From positions 1-6,259 of the forward strand of contig JAUVKB010000131.1 in NCBI GenBank assembly GCA_030596405.1: a DNA stretch of 6,259 nucleotides, in the 5' to 3' direction. Positions 1-5,686 of this stretch are shown piece by piece (positions within the stretch are counted from its first letter, which is position 1; each line of letters opens with the position of its first letter). A program made the position numbers and the translations under genes. The notes beneath the pieces are model-generated. The model was not told where the DNA came from, did not search any database, and saw nothing but the letters and a program-made list of their open reading frames with translations. Source of the stretch: Deltaproteobacteria bacterium (GTDB taxonomy: Bacteria > Desulfobacterota > Desulfobacteria > Desulfobacterales > JAUVKB01).

Positions 1-62
1 AAAATAAGTATTGGGCAGAGGATGGAGAAATTGATGTAAATCAAGAGGTGGATGTCAATTAA
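1..62 (+). CDS. C-terminal end of an upstream gene (partial)
   Basis: The frame whose codons begin at position 3 is open from the window edge to a TAA at 60-62 and encodes NKYWAEDGEIDVNQEVDVN. The acidic, tryptophan-containing tail looks like a natural protein C-terminus, and the gene would run in the same direction as all the others. Only 19 residues are visible, so no family can be named. Another frame also stops early (TAA at 37-39), so the choice of frame is a judgement based on residue composition. It could be chance. Confidence 0.35.
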   Translation, partial: NKYWAEDGEIDVNQEVDVN

Positions 63-92
63 TTCATAAAAAAATCATGTTTTTTTAAATAT

Positions 93-104
93 CTTGATAT
101 CAAG
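93..104. repeat. 12-bp perfect palindrome CTTGATATCAAG
   Basis: CTTGATATCAAG equals its own reverse complement and lies just upstream of the GTG start at 109, overlapping the alternative TTG start at 94. Its position would suit an operator for a dimeric regulator, but a palindrome of this length can occur by chance in AT-rich DNA. No matching site is seen in front of the other genes. Confidence 0.3.
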
Positions 105-108
105 TCAT

Positions 109-1617
109 GTGAAACATGCTATAGCAGCATATTTTCTTTTAACAAGCACCTTTTCCGCTCATGCACAAGAGCCCGGCGCCGGTGAAAAAGCCGCTGTTTC
201 CGCAGAAGCGCAGGCATGGCAGGTGCTGGCAACCTCCCCTGGCGTGAAAGTCCTCAGCCAGGTTACGCACAGCCCCGGCAAAATCCTCGAACAAGGTGAA
301 AATCCCCTGGAAACAGCCCAGGACTGGCTGACCGACAAGGATCTGGAAGAAGGCCGGAATTTAAAAAATAAAAAGCTGCTTTACATCAGCATCGGCGCGG
401 CAACGGTAAATGCCAGGCCGGAGGATCCAGGTTTTATAGACAGCCGATTTCTTGCATTCCAGCGCGCAGAGCTTGAGGCAAAGGCAAAAACAGCAATATT
501 TCTCGGCGCGGATCTCACAACCTCAAGAGGCGCTTCGGAAAGGGAAATAAACCCTGAAGAGCGGGCTGCCCTGGAAGATATTGTAAATGCAAGTTCCGAG
601 CTTAAAAGAACCACAAAAGCCATGAATGTTGCCGGCTCTATTTCCGAATTGTTTGAAAAATCCAAAACATTAATCGGCGCAAAGCTCGATAAAGCCATCA
701 GGGAAACAGATGAAACTTCCGAACAGGAAAGACAAGAGGAGAGCAATCGTAAAAAAGCTGCTGTAAAATCGAAAGCCCAAAAAAGAAACCGCCTGAGAAA
801 TATCAGCGAGACATCCATGAAAGCCGCTGCATGCGCCTTTACCGAGGTGCAGGGCTCCCAGGTAATCCAGGCCTTTGAAGGCTCCTATCATAAAAACTAT
901 CAGGTTGTTGTTATTACTCTCTGGTCTCAAAATTTGCAGAAAATGGTAGACAGCATGCTTTCCGGCAGGGCTCCTTTTGGCCTTAAAGGAAAAAAAGCAA
1001 AAACTGAAGTTACAAATCAACTGCCGAAAGATTCCAACAAACTGGCCTGTATGTCCGGCGTGCGGGCATATATCAACCAGCACGGCGAGCATGTGCTACT
1101 GTCATTTGGCCAGGCCGGAGTTGAAGTAATAGGCGGCAGGGAAGACAAAGCCTATGAAAAGGCCGGAAAAAAGGCCAGGCTTCGCGCTCTTGCCTCTATG
1201 CGCACATTCATGGGCGAAAAGGTGGCCTTTATTGCAAATGAAGAGCTTTCCGAAGCCCTTGCTTTGTATGCTGACGAGTATAAAGAAGGCGAAGGATCGC
1301 AGGAATATAAATCCATCAGTCAATTCCAGGAAAAAATCCGCGCTGTGTCAGGCAGGCAAAAACTTACAGGCGCACACAGCCTTTTAACCAAAGAGCTTGT
1401 TCATCCATTCACGGACAAGCCGATGGTATTAAAAATAATGGCATGGTCTCCATCATCCCAGAAAATGGCACAGGATATTAAACAGGCTATTGAACATAAG
1501 CCGGCACATTCATACAGCCAAAAGAGGGAAGAGGCTGCTGCTGTTGAAGAAAAAGAAGTGATTAAGCGTAAAGGTGTTATTTCTTCTGGTGATGGGGCTG
1601 ATTCGGATGCTTGGTAG
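109..1617 (+). CDS. Periplasmic protein with two LPP20-like units, function unknown
   Basis: I start this gene at GTG 109, which gives 502 residues and a clean signal peptide: basic MKH, a hydrophobic stretch AIAAYFLL and a cleavage-like AHA before QEP. A TTG at 94 in the same frame gives 507 residues; neither start has a clear Shine-Dalgarno. The mature protein seems to hold two divergent copies of one unit. Each has an Ala/Lys/Arg-rich helix (AFQRAELEAKAKTAIFLGADL near residues 116-136; AYEKAGKKARLRALASMRTF near 348-367) followed by a beta strand and Trp-Ser (VVVITLWSQNLQKMVDSM near 266-283; VLKIMAWSPSSQKMAQDI near 440-457). The helix resembles the LPP20 lipoprotein family, but there is no lipobox cysteine. 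Residues about 195-232 are rich in Glu and Lys and may form a coiled coil, as may the charged C-terminus. Function is unknown; an envelope role is inferred from export and neighbours. The family assignment is tentative and needs a profile search. Confidence 0.8.
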   Translation: MKHAIAAYFLLTSTFSAHAQEPGAGEKAAVSAEAQAWQVLATSPGVKVLSQVTHSPGKILEQGENPLETAQDWLTDKDLEEGRNLKNKKLLYISIGAATVNARPEDPGFIDSRFLAFQRAELEAKAKTAIFLGADLTTSRGASEREINPEERAALEDIVNASSELKRTTKAMNVAGSISELFEKSKTLIGAKLDKAIRETDETSEQERQEESNRKKAAVKSKAQKRNRLRNISETSMKAAACAFTEVQGSQVIQAFEGSYHKNYQVVVITLWSQNLQKMVDSMLSGRAPFGLKGKKAKTEVTNQLPKDSNKLACMSGVRAYINQHGEHVLLSFGQAGVEVIGGREDKAYEKAGKKARLRALASMRTFMGEKVAFIANEELSEALALYADEYKEGEGSQEYKSISQFQEKIRAVSGRQKLTGAHSLLTKELVHPFTDKPMVLKIMAWSPSSQKMAQDIKQAIEHKPAHSYSQKREEAAAVEEKEVIKRKGVISSGDGADSDAW

Positions 1618-1626
1618 AAAAAAATA

Positions 1627-1667
1627 ATCACGAAAACACGAAAGTACGAAAACACGAAAAAGGGCAA
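1627..1667 (+). repeat. CACGAAAA octamer array (solo copy)
   Basis: Four 8-bp units follow one another at 1629-1660: CACGAAAA, CACGAAAG, TACGAAAA, CACGAAAA, with AT before and AGGGCAA after. The array lies in the 113-bp gap between the LPP20-like gene and the WD40 gene and is not coding, although an upstream extension of the WD40 frame reads through it as NHENTKVRKHEKG. It matches the reverse complement of 5604-5644 at 40 of 41 positions, and a two-unit version in the same orientation occurs at 5177-5201. It is probably a footprint or stand-alone member of the repeat family that also brackets the GxxExxY cassette. Confidence 0.85.
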
Positions 1668-1712
1668 CGAGGGGGCATACGTGGAAAGCATAGAAACGAA
1701 AAGCAATCAAAT

Positions 1713-1719
1713 AAAGGAG
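1713..1719 (+). promoter_or_regulatory. Ribosome binding site of the WD40 gene
   Basis: AAAGGAG lies 11 bases before ATG 1731. It decides the start: the frame is open further upstream to 1611, but that extension is repeat-derived and would put 40 charged residues ahead of the signal peptide. Confidence 0.75.
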
Positions 1720-1730
1720 TTTCTATAACC

Positions 1731-3803
1731 ATGAAACAAATACAAAAAATCACACCGGCGCTTATTATATTTCTGTTCATAATCTTATGCCTGTGTCCGG
1801 GGTTTGCTGAAGAGCCGATTCTTGCTATCGATACGGGCGGGCACAAGGCTCAGATAAGAGATGTCATGTTCACGAAAGACGGCCGGTACCTCGTCTCTGC
1901 AAGCAATGACAAGACAGTGAGGGTCTGGGATGTTCGAACCGGCGAAATAGCGCGTGTGATCAGGGGCCAGGTGGGAAAAGGCGATGAGGGGAAAATCTAT
2001 GCTGCGGCCCTGTCTCCTGATGACCGGTGGCTTGCTGTGGGGGGATATAATAAAAATGATGAAATTCGCCTGATCGATTTCAGAACCGGCAAGGTAAATG
2101 CCCTGCTCAAGGGCCATGGTAATGTTATATTGGGCTTATCGTTTTCCCCGGACGGGAGGAGGCTTATCTCCGGCAGTGCCGATAAAACCGCCAGGATATG
2201 GGATGTAAAATCCGGTAAAACCCTGCATAAGCTTACCGGCCATACAGATGATATTTATGCGGTGGCATTTTCTCCGGATAGCAGCAAGGCTGTAACCGGA
2301 AGTTTTGATAATACCCTGAAGCTGTGGAATGCAAATACCGGAGGTCTGATCAGAACCATGCGGGGGCATGACGATGATGTAGCCTCAGCCGCATTTACAC
2401 CGGACGGGAGGTATATCCTGTCAGGAAGCTGCGATAAAACCATAAGGCTGTGGAACGGCGGCAGCGGAAAGTTTATAAAGGTGCTTGCAAGGCAGGATAC
2501 TACTGTGGTCAGTCTTTCCATATCCCCTGACGGGTCATGTGTGGTGACAGGAACAGGTAGTCAACCACTTTCCAACAACGTCTTCTCCATCCCCTCAGGA
2601 AAAAAGCTGACCTCATTTACAAGACATAAAAACATCGTGCTTGCCACGGCAGTCTCCCCTGACGGCGCCATTGCCGCAACCGGCGGAGAGAGTGATAATG
2701 AAATCTACCTCTGGGATATCAAAACCGGAAAGGTCAAACATAAGCTTGCGGGTAAAGGTAAAAAAATCTGGAGCGTGGGTTTTGCCGGGGACGGTATGTC
2801 TATTGCCTGGGGCAAGACCTATGAACAAAATAATCTGCTTGGTTATGGCTCCCTTGACCAGTCATTTACAATAAAATCCAGCCGAAACTTTGAGCTATCC
2901 CTTGGCCCTGAGCTTAAAAGCGACCGGGGCTATGTCCGCGGCCTTGAATCTGTGGGCCAATGGTCGATCCGGACTGAAAACGGCAAAGTCCACAAGACCC
3001 TGCAGATTCTGAAAAACGGCTCTGTCCTGCATAAAATAACCCGCGGCTCAACCGATGGTTACAAGCATGAAAGCCTGACATTGGCCCCTGACGGCCGGGC
3101 CGTGATCAGCGGTGGGGGCTTGGGGTGTCTTTATTCCTACAACCCTAAAAACGGCAAAAAACTGCATGAATTTGTCGGCCATACCAGTGATGTATTGGGT
3201 GTGGCTTGTTCTTCGGACAGCAGGTTTCTTGTTTCCGGATCAAGTGACCAGACAGTAAAGCTCTGGGAGATCGAAACCGGCAGGCTGCTTTTGACGATAT
3301 TTCAGGGCACGGACAACGAGTGGGTTGCCTGGACACCAAAAGGGTATTACACGGCCTCTGTGAAAGGGGATGACTACATCGGCTGGCACATAAACCAGGG
3401 AGAAGATCGATCAGCCCTTTACTATCCCGGGTCCAGATTTGCAGACAGGTTTTACTCGCCGGAAATCACAGCTCAGTACATTGCCACAGGAGGAGACCTC
3501 GACAAGGCTATCCGGCTTGTGAATCGGCAGAAGCCGAGACAAAAGAAGGTCAAGGAAATACGTATTGCGGATATCAAAAACATGCTTCCGCCGGCACTCT
3601 TTATGCAGACACCCGATAGACGAAACATAGTTGTCCATTGTAAAAGAAGCATAACCGCAGACACGGCTCTTCGTCTTGCGGCCTGTTTTGGCAATTCCCC
3701 ATCATTCTGGCTTGGGCTCCAAATGGATTATGATCTTGATATAGCAGAAGAGGCGCTCTCCTCGAAAATCAAAAAGGTAGTCCGGCGTCAAGCTGCGGCA
3801 TAG
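1731..3803 (+). CDS. Secreted WD40 propeller protein fused to a HigA C-terminal half
   Basis: This is a 690-residue protein. Residues 1-26 form a signal peptide (hydrophobic LIIFLFIILCLCPGFA before EEP), so the protein is exported. WD40-type repeats with the usual SPDG...SGS.DKT..LWD...G pattern lie near residues 37-70, 88-119, 129-162, 170-203, 212-245, 258-290, 299-333, 441-475 and 482-517, with a divergent stretch at 344-430. Residues 519-620 (EWVAWTPKGYYTAS, YIGWHINQG, FADRFYSPE, then MLPPALFMQTP) match the linker that, in WD40-caspase proteins, leads into an Ig-like segment and a C14 caspase-like domain. That domain is absent. From about residue 632 the sequence becomes KRSITADTALRLAACFGNSP, then FWLGLQMDYDLDIAEE, the C-terminal half of a HigA-family antitoxin. 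The HTH part is incomplete, so DNA binding is unlikely, and export would remove it from DNA anyway. WD40 propellers usually bind partners; none is known here. The fusion is most simply a deletion product. Confidence 0.88.
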   Translation: MKQIQKITPALIIFLFIILCLCPGFAEEPILAIDTGGHKAQIRDVMFTKDGRYLVSASNDKTVRVWDVRTGEIARVIRGQVGKGDEGKIYAAALSPDDRWLAVGGYNKNDEIRLIDFRTGKVNALLKGHGNVILGLSFSPDGRRLISGSADKTARIWDVKSGKTLHKLTGHTDDIYAVAFSPDSSKAVTGSFDNTLKLWNANTGGLIRTMRGHDDDVASAAFTPDGRYILSGSCDKTIRLWNGGSGKFIKVLARQDTTVVSLSISPDGSCVVTGTGSQPLSNNVFSIPSGKKLTSFTRHKNIVLATAVSPDGAIAATGGESDNEIYLWDIKTGKVKHKLAGKGKKIWSVGFAGDGMSIAWGKTYEQNNLLGYGSLDQSFTIKSSRNFELSLGPELKSDRGYVRGLESVGQWSIRTENGKVHKTLQILKNGSVLHKITRGSTDGYKHESLTLAPDGRAVISGGGLGCLYSYNPKNGKKLHEFVGHTSDVLGVACSSDSRFLVSGSSDQTVKLWEIETGRLLLTIFQGTDNEWVAWTPKGYYTASVKGDDYIGWHINQGEDRSALYYPGSRFADRFYSPEITAQYIATGGDLDKAIRLVNRQKPRQKKVKEIRIADIKNMLPPALFMQTPDRRNIVVHCKRSITADTALRLAACFGNSPSFWLGLQMDYDLDIAEEALSSKIKKVVRRQAAA
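3624..3803 (+). pseudogene. higA: higA antitoxin remnant fused in frame to the WD40 gene
   Basis: The last ~58 codons of the WD40 frame encode KRSITADTALRLAACFGNSP, FWLGLQMDYDLDIAEE and KIKKVVRRQAAA. This follows the HigA/VapI-type antidote pattern (GKRSI..DTALRLA..FG.S..FWL.LQ..YDL..A) through to its natural end. The N-terminal helices of the usual ~95-105 residue antitoxin are missing, including the first part of the HTH, and no higB toxin is next to it. The exact junction is blurred: IVVHCKRS resembles both the WD40-caspase linker and the EIVHGKRS motif of HigA, which suggests joining at a short stretch of similarity near 3625-3645. I see the motif directly; the deletion history is inference. 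Confidence 0.75.
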
Positions 3804-3830
3804 GAACGTACAAGGCAAAGCTTTAAGATA

Positions 3831-3844
3831 TGCATTACCATGCA
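3831..3844. repeat. Small inverted repeat after the WD40 gene
   Basis: TGCAT and ATGCA are separated by the four bases TACC, 27 bases after the stop codon of the WD40 gene. The stem is only 5 bp and no T-run follows, so it is not a convincing terminator. Confidence 0.25.
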
Positions 3845-3850
3845 GGACCG

Positions 3851-3889
3851 TGGGAACGAGGTGAAGCTGGAGCATGGGAACGAGGTGAA
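3851..3889 (+). repeat. TGGGAACGAGGTGAA direct repeat (REP-like)
   Basis: The 15-mer TGGGAACGAGGTGAA occurs at 3851-3865 and again at 3875-3889, a 24-bp period. GCTGGAG at 3866-3872 is complementary to CTCCAGC at 3891-3897, and with small bulges the pairing extends outward (AGGTGAAG against CCTTCAGCCT), so the block can fold into a hairpin. TGGGAACGAG sequences with CTGGAG next to them recur, in my recollection, as dispersed intergenic repeats in Desulfobacterota and cyanobacteria. Translated frames here give repetitive WERGE peptides that are not a gene. Confidence 0.7.
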
Positions 3890-3896
3890 CCTCCAG

Positions 3897-3928
3897 CCTT
3901 CAGCCTAAAAGCCTTCAACCTTCAACCT
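3897..3928 (+). repeat. CCTTCA(A/G)CCT short tandem motif
   Basis: CCTTCAGCCT lies at 3897-3906 and two overlapping copies of CCTTCAACCT lie at 3912-3928, separated by AAAAG. The motif runs up to the A-tract directly ahead of ATG 3936. It occupies the place where a ribosome binding site would be expected, and no purine-rich Shine-Dalgarno remains. Confidence 0.6.
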
Positions 3929-4070
3929 AAAAAAAATGAACAAAACAACATCATACAAAATCATAATCACAGCCCTAACCTTGTTCGCAGCGGTTTTTAT
4001 CCCGTTCGCAGCCATGGCCGGAGAACCTAAATGGGAGAACGCGCCTGAAATAATCAGAACCCGGCCCGGC

Positions 4071-4089
4071 GCAAAAAGGGGATTTTTTA
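4071..4089 (+). other. Frameshift region in the LPP20-like/TPR gene
   Basis: The A5 run (4073-4077), G4 run (4077 onward through 4080) and T6 run (4083-4088) lie where the signal-peptide frame and the main-body frame must be joined. Skipping one base converts KRGFFICHRR into GDFLFATAAAG. The homopolymers make a replication slip or a sequencing/assembly error likely. Transcript slippage or +1 ribosomal shifting are possible but less supported. Confidence 0.7.
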
Positions 4090-5176
4090 TTTGCCACCGC
4101 CGCAGCCGGCGCGGAAAATATCCGGGCCGACAAGGCCCATGAAATCGCCCGTAAAAAATCTTTTCTGCGCGCGCTTCAAATGATTCGGGTTGTTTCATCC
4201 TGCAAAGACCTGATTGCAGGCCTTGAATCCGGCGAGCAGCTTCAGTTTATTCAAATTTTTGCTCCGTTTGCGGCCGATGCCCATATCAAAGGCATTACCG
4301 TCATCCGTCAATGGGAAAAAAAGCGTATTCATTACACGACGCTTGCGGCGCCACTTGCGGAGGTCAACAATATAAAATGTAAATTTTCCGATTTATCATC
4401 GGCAATTTCCAGTTATATTGAGATTGACAATCCTTCAATTTCCGGTCTTGCCCTTTGTCTGCGTCACGCGTCCGGACATTCTTCTTTAAATCATAAAATC
4501 AAAAAACGTATAACAAAATGGTTTAAGGATAATGATCAAAAAGAGTTTGCCCTTTGCACAACGGAAAATGGTTTGCAGGACGGCGGCTGTTTTAAAAAAG
4601 CGCTTGAACGAAAAGCCGCATATTTAAAAGCTTTGAGCTGCCCGGAAGCCGAGGTTTATCAGTTGATATTATCTCAATACACGTCCCCGCCTGATACTGA
4701 ATACTACGCATGGTCGGAAGTATGGCCTTTGGCGTGGAAAAGCGAAATGAAACGTCTTAAAGACAATCCTGTGGCAAATCTGATTGTCGCAGGCTTTGGG
4801 CATGCAGTGACAGGAAAGCCAGCTCCGCCTGCCGCTGAATACATCCAGGCTGTAAACCTGTTCAACCAGGCAAAGACGGACGAAGAGGTCGGCAGGGTGA
4901 TTGATCTGCTGTTTTTGGCATGTGAAAAACAACCTTTATCACCTGAAACATATAATTTAATCGGGGCCTGCTATCGGCATCTGGGAAAATATGAGATGGC
5001 GCTTCCGTTTCTGTGGCAGGCGTTGGTTCTTATGCCTGAATATGATTTTGCGCTGGTAAATCTGGGCTTGTGTTGTAAAAAGCTGGGTCTGATGCAGGCG
5101 GCAGGGTATTATTTTGGGCAGGAAGCTGTGAAAAATAGTGGGAATGGCTGGGTTCGGGAGCGCTGGAAAAAATTTA

Positions 5177-5201
5177 ATCACGAAAACACGAAAAAGGGCA
5201 A
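5177..5201 (+). repeat. Left inverted repeat of the GxxExxY cassette
   Basis: AT, two CACGAAAA units (5179-5194) and AGGGCAA form a two-unit version of the array at 1627. It is the inverted partner of 5604-5644; CACGAAAAAGGGCAA at 5187-5201 is perfectly complementary to 5604-5618. It falls inside the end of the TPR frame and encodes that protein's odd NHENTKKGK tail. Confidence 0.85.
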
Positions 5202-5205
5202 GGAC

Positions 5206-5211
5206 AAGGGA
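5206..5211 (+). promoter_or_regulatory. Ribosome binding site of the GxxExxY gene
   Basis: AAGGGA ends 7 bases before ATG 5219. It supports this start over a longer in-frame reading from 5138, which overlaps the TPR gene and the repeat and encodes unrelated basic residues. It lies directly behind the left inverted repeat. Confidence 0.6.
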
Positions 5212-5218
5212 AATAATT

Positions 5219-5587
5219 ATGGGGTATGATTTTGAAAGATTAAGTGAAAAAATAATTGGTGCGGCAATTACTGTGCATAAAGAGCTTGGATCCGGCTTTT
5301 TAGAAAGTATTTATGAAAATTCATTAAAAGTGGAGTTAAAGACTCGAAACCTGAAATGTGAAAGTCAGAAGGAGATCAAGATAGAATACTCAGGAGTTGT
5401 AGTCGGGCTGCACCGTCTCGACCTTGTAGTCGAAAATCGGATTATTCTTGAACTGAAAGCCGTACGGGAGCTTGCCGACATTCATTTTGCACAGCTACGG
5501 TCATACCTGAAAGCAAAAGGTTTAAAAACAGGACTGCTGTTAAATTTTTCCAAACCGACATTAGAAATAAAACGAGTAGTAAATTAA
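5219..5587 (+). CDS. GxxExxY family protein (PDDEXK_3 nuclease-like)
   Basis: The product has 122 residues. It carries the family signature G26-F-L-E29-S-I-Y32 after AITVHKELGSGF, then the nuclease-like core: D68 in HRLDLVVEN, E78 and K80 in IILELKAV, and Q92 in FAQLRSYLKAKGLKTGLLLNF. These match the D...ExK pattern of PDDEXK_3 (PF13366 / TIGR04256, cited from memory). All expected acidic residues are present, so the gene looks intact and of normal length. The cellular function of the family is not established, and nuclease activity is inferred from fold motifs. The start codon overlaps the last 11 bases of the TPR frame. The gene sits between inverted CACGAAAA arrays (5177-5201 and 5604-5644), so it looks like the cargo of a 468-bp mobile cassette. 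No transposase or recombinase is encoded with it. Confidence 0.92.
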   Translation: MGYDFERLSEKIIGAAITVHKELGSGFLESIYENSLKVELKTRNLKCESQKEIKIEYSGVVVGLHRLDLVVENRIILELKAVRELADIHFAQLRSYLKAKGLKTGLLLNFSKPTLEIKRVVN

Positions 5588-5603
5588 AGCACAGCCCTTT
5601 CTT

Positions 5604-5644
5604 TTGCCCTTTTTCGTGTTTTCGTACTTTCGTGCTTTCGTGAT
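5604..5644 (-). repeat. Right inverted repeat of the GxxExxY cassette
   Basis: Read on the - strand this is AT, CACGAAAG, CACGAAAG, TACGAAAA, CACGAAAA, AGGGCAA. It begins 17 bases after the GxxExxY stop codon and is the mirror of the left repeat. It is almost identical (40 of 41) to the solo array at 1627-1667 but in opposite orientation. A related GCCCTTT precedes it at 5594-5600. It could also act as a transcript-end structure when paired with the left repeat, but no local hairpin plus T-run typical of a terminator is present. Confidence 0.88.
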
Positions 5645-5674
5645 AAAAAATATTTATTAATAATCAAATTCAAA

Positions 5675-5680
5675 AAGGAG
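5675..5680 (+). promoter_or_regulatory. Ribosome binding site of the DUF2939-like gene
   Basis: AAGGAG lies 6 bases before ATG 5687, the strongest ribosome binding site in the window. The AT-rich stretch 5645-5671 ahead of it could hold a promoter, but I cannot pick out convincing -35 and -10 boxes. Confidence 0.75.
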
Positions 5681-5686
5681 TTGAAC

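Larger units (their letters stand above)
3936..5229 (+). pseudogene. Secreted LPP20-like / TPR protein, broken by a frameshift
   Basis: ATG 3936 begins a good signal peptide (IIITALTLFAAVFIPFAAMA before GEP) and the frame reads to about residue 46. It then continues as out-of-frame sequence that stops at 4142. The neighbouring frame, open from 4054 with no usable start before ATG 4180, takes over smoothly: GDFLFATAAAGAENI, then KAHEIARKKSFLRALQMI, an Ala/Lys/Arg-rich LPP20-like helix like that in the gene at 109. Removing one base near 4071-4088 yields one ~430-residue exported protein. TPR repeats lie at about 4942-5145 (PETYNLIGACYRHLGKYEMA, then DFALVNLGLCCKKLGLMQAA). The natural C-terminus ends near RERWKKF; the last residues NHENTKKGKDKGNNYGV come from the inserted CACGAAAA repeat. 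There is no ribosome binding site at 3936. A sequencing error or recoding is possible instead of true decay. The function is unknown, presumably protein-protein contacts in the periplasm. Confidence 0.75.
5177..5644. mobile_element. Putative GxxExxY cassette with terminal inverted repeats
   Basis: A 468-bp unit consists of a complete GxxExxY gene with its own ribosome binding site, closely framed by inverted CACGAAAA arrays. Both outer edges abut A-rich DNA (AAAAAA at 5167-5172 and 5645-5650), which may hint at a target preference or duplication, but a clear target-site duplication cannot be proved. Insertion into the 3' end of the TPR gene explains that protein's repeat-encoded tail. No transposase is present, so mobility would depend on a factor in trans or on the nuclease-like cargo. 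The element is inferred from structure, not matched to a named family. Confidence 0.5.

Noticed and set aside
381..818. Minus-strand frames opposite the LPP20-like gene (also 670-1092) and opposite other genes
   Set aside because: They are shadows of well-supported + strand genes, with no recognisable motifs.
1629..1660. CRISPR array or iterons of a replication origin
   Set aside because: Units are only 8 bp and contiguous with no spacers, no cas or rep gene is near, and the same array recurs at a gene cassette's edges.
1611..1730. Longer N-terminus for the WD40 protein (MVEKNNHENTK...)
   Set aside because: The extension is a translation of the octamer array, would bury the signal peptide, and AAAGGAG points to ATG 1731.
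3830..4030. Small + strand frame of 66 codons with WERGE repeats
   Set aside because: It is a reading of the intergenic TGGGAACGAGG repeats and overlaps the signal-peptide frame at 3936; no ribosome binding site.
5138..5218. Longer N-terminus for the GxxExxY protein
   Set aside because: It overlaps the TPR coding region and the left repeat, and family members begin close to the residues encoded at 5219.
5588..5644. Rho-independent terminator after the GxxExxY gene
   Set aside because: The T-rich stretch belongs to the inverted octamer array; there is no local GC-rich stem directly followed by a T-run.
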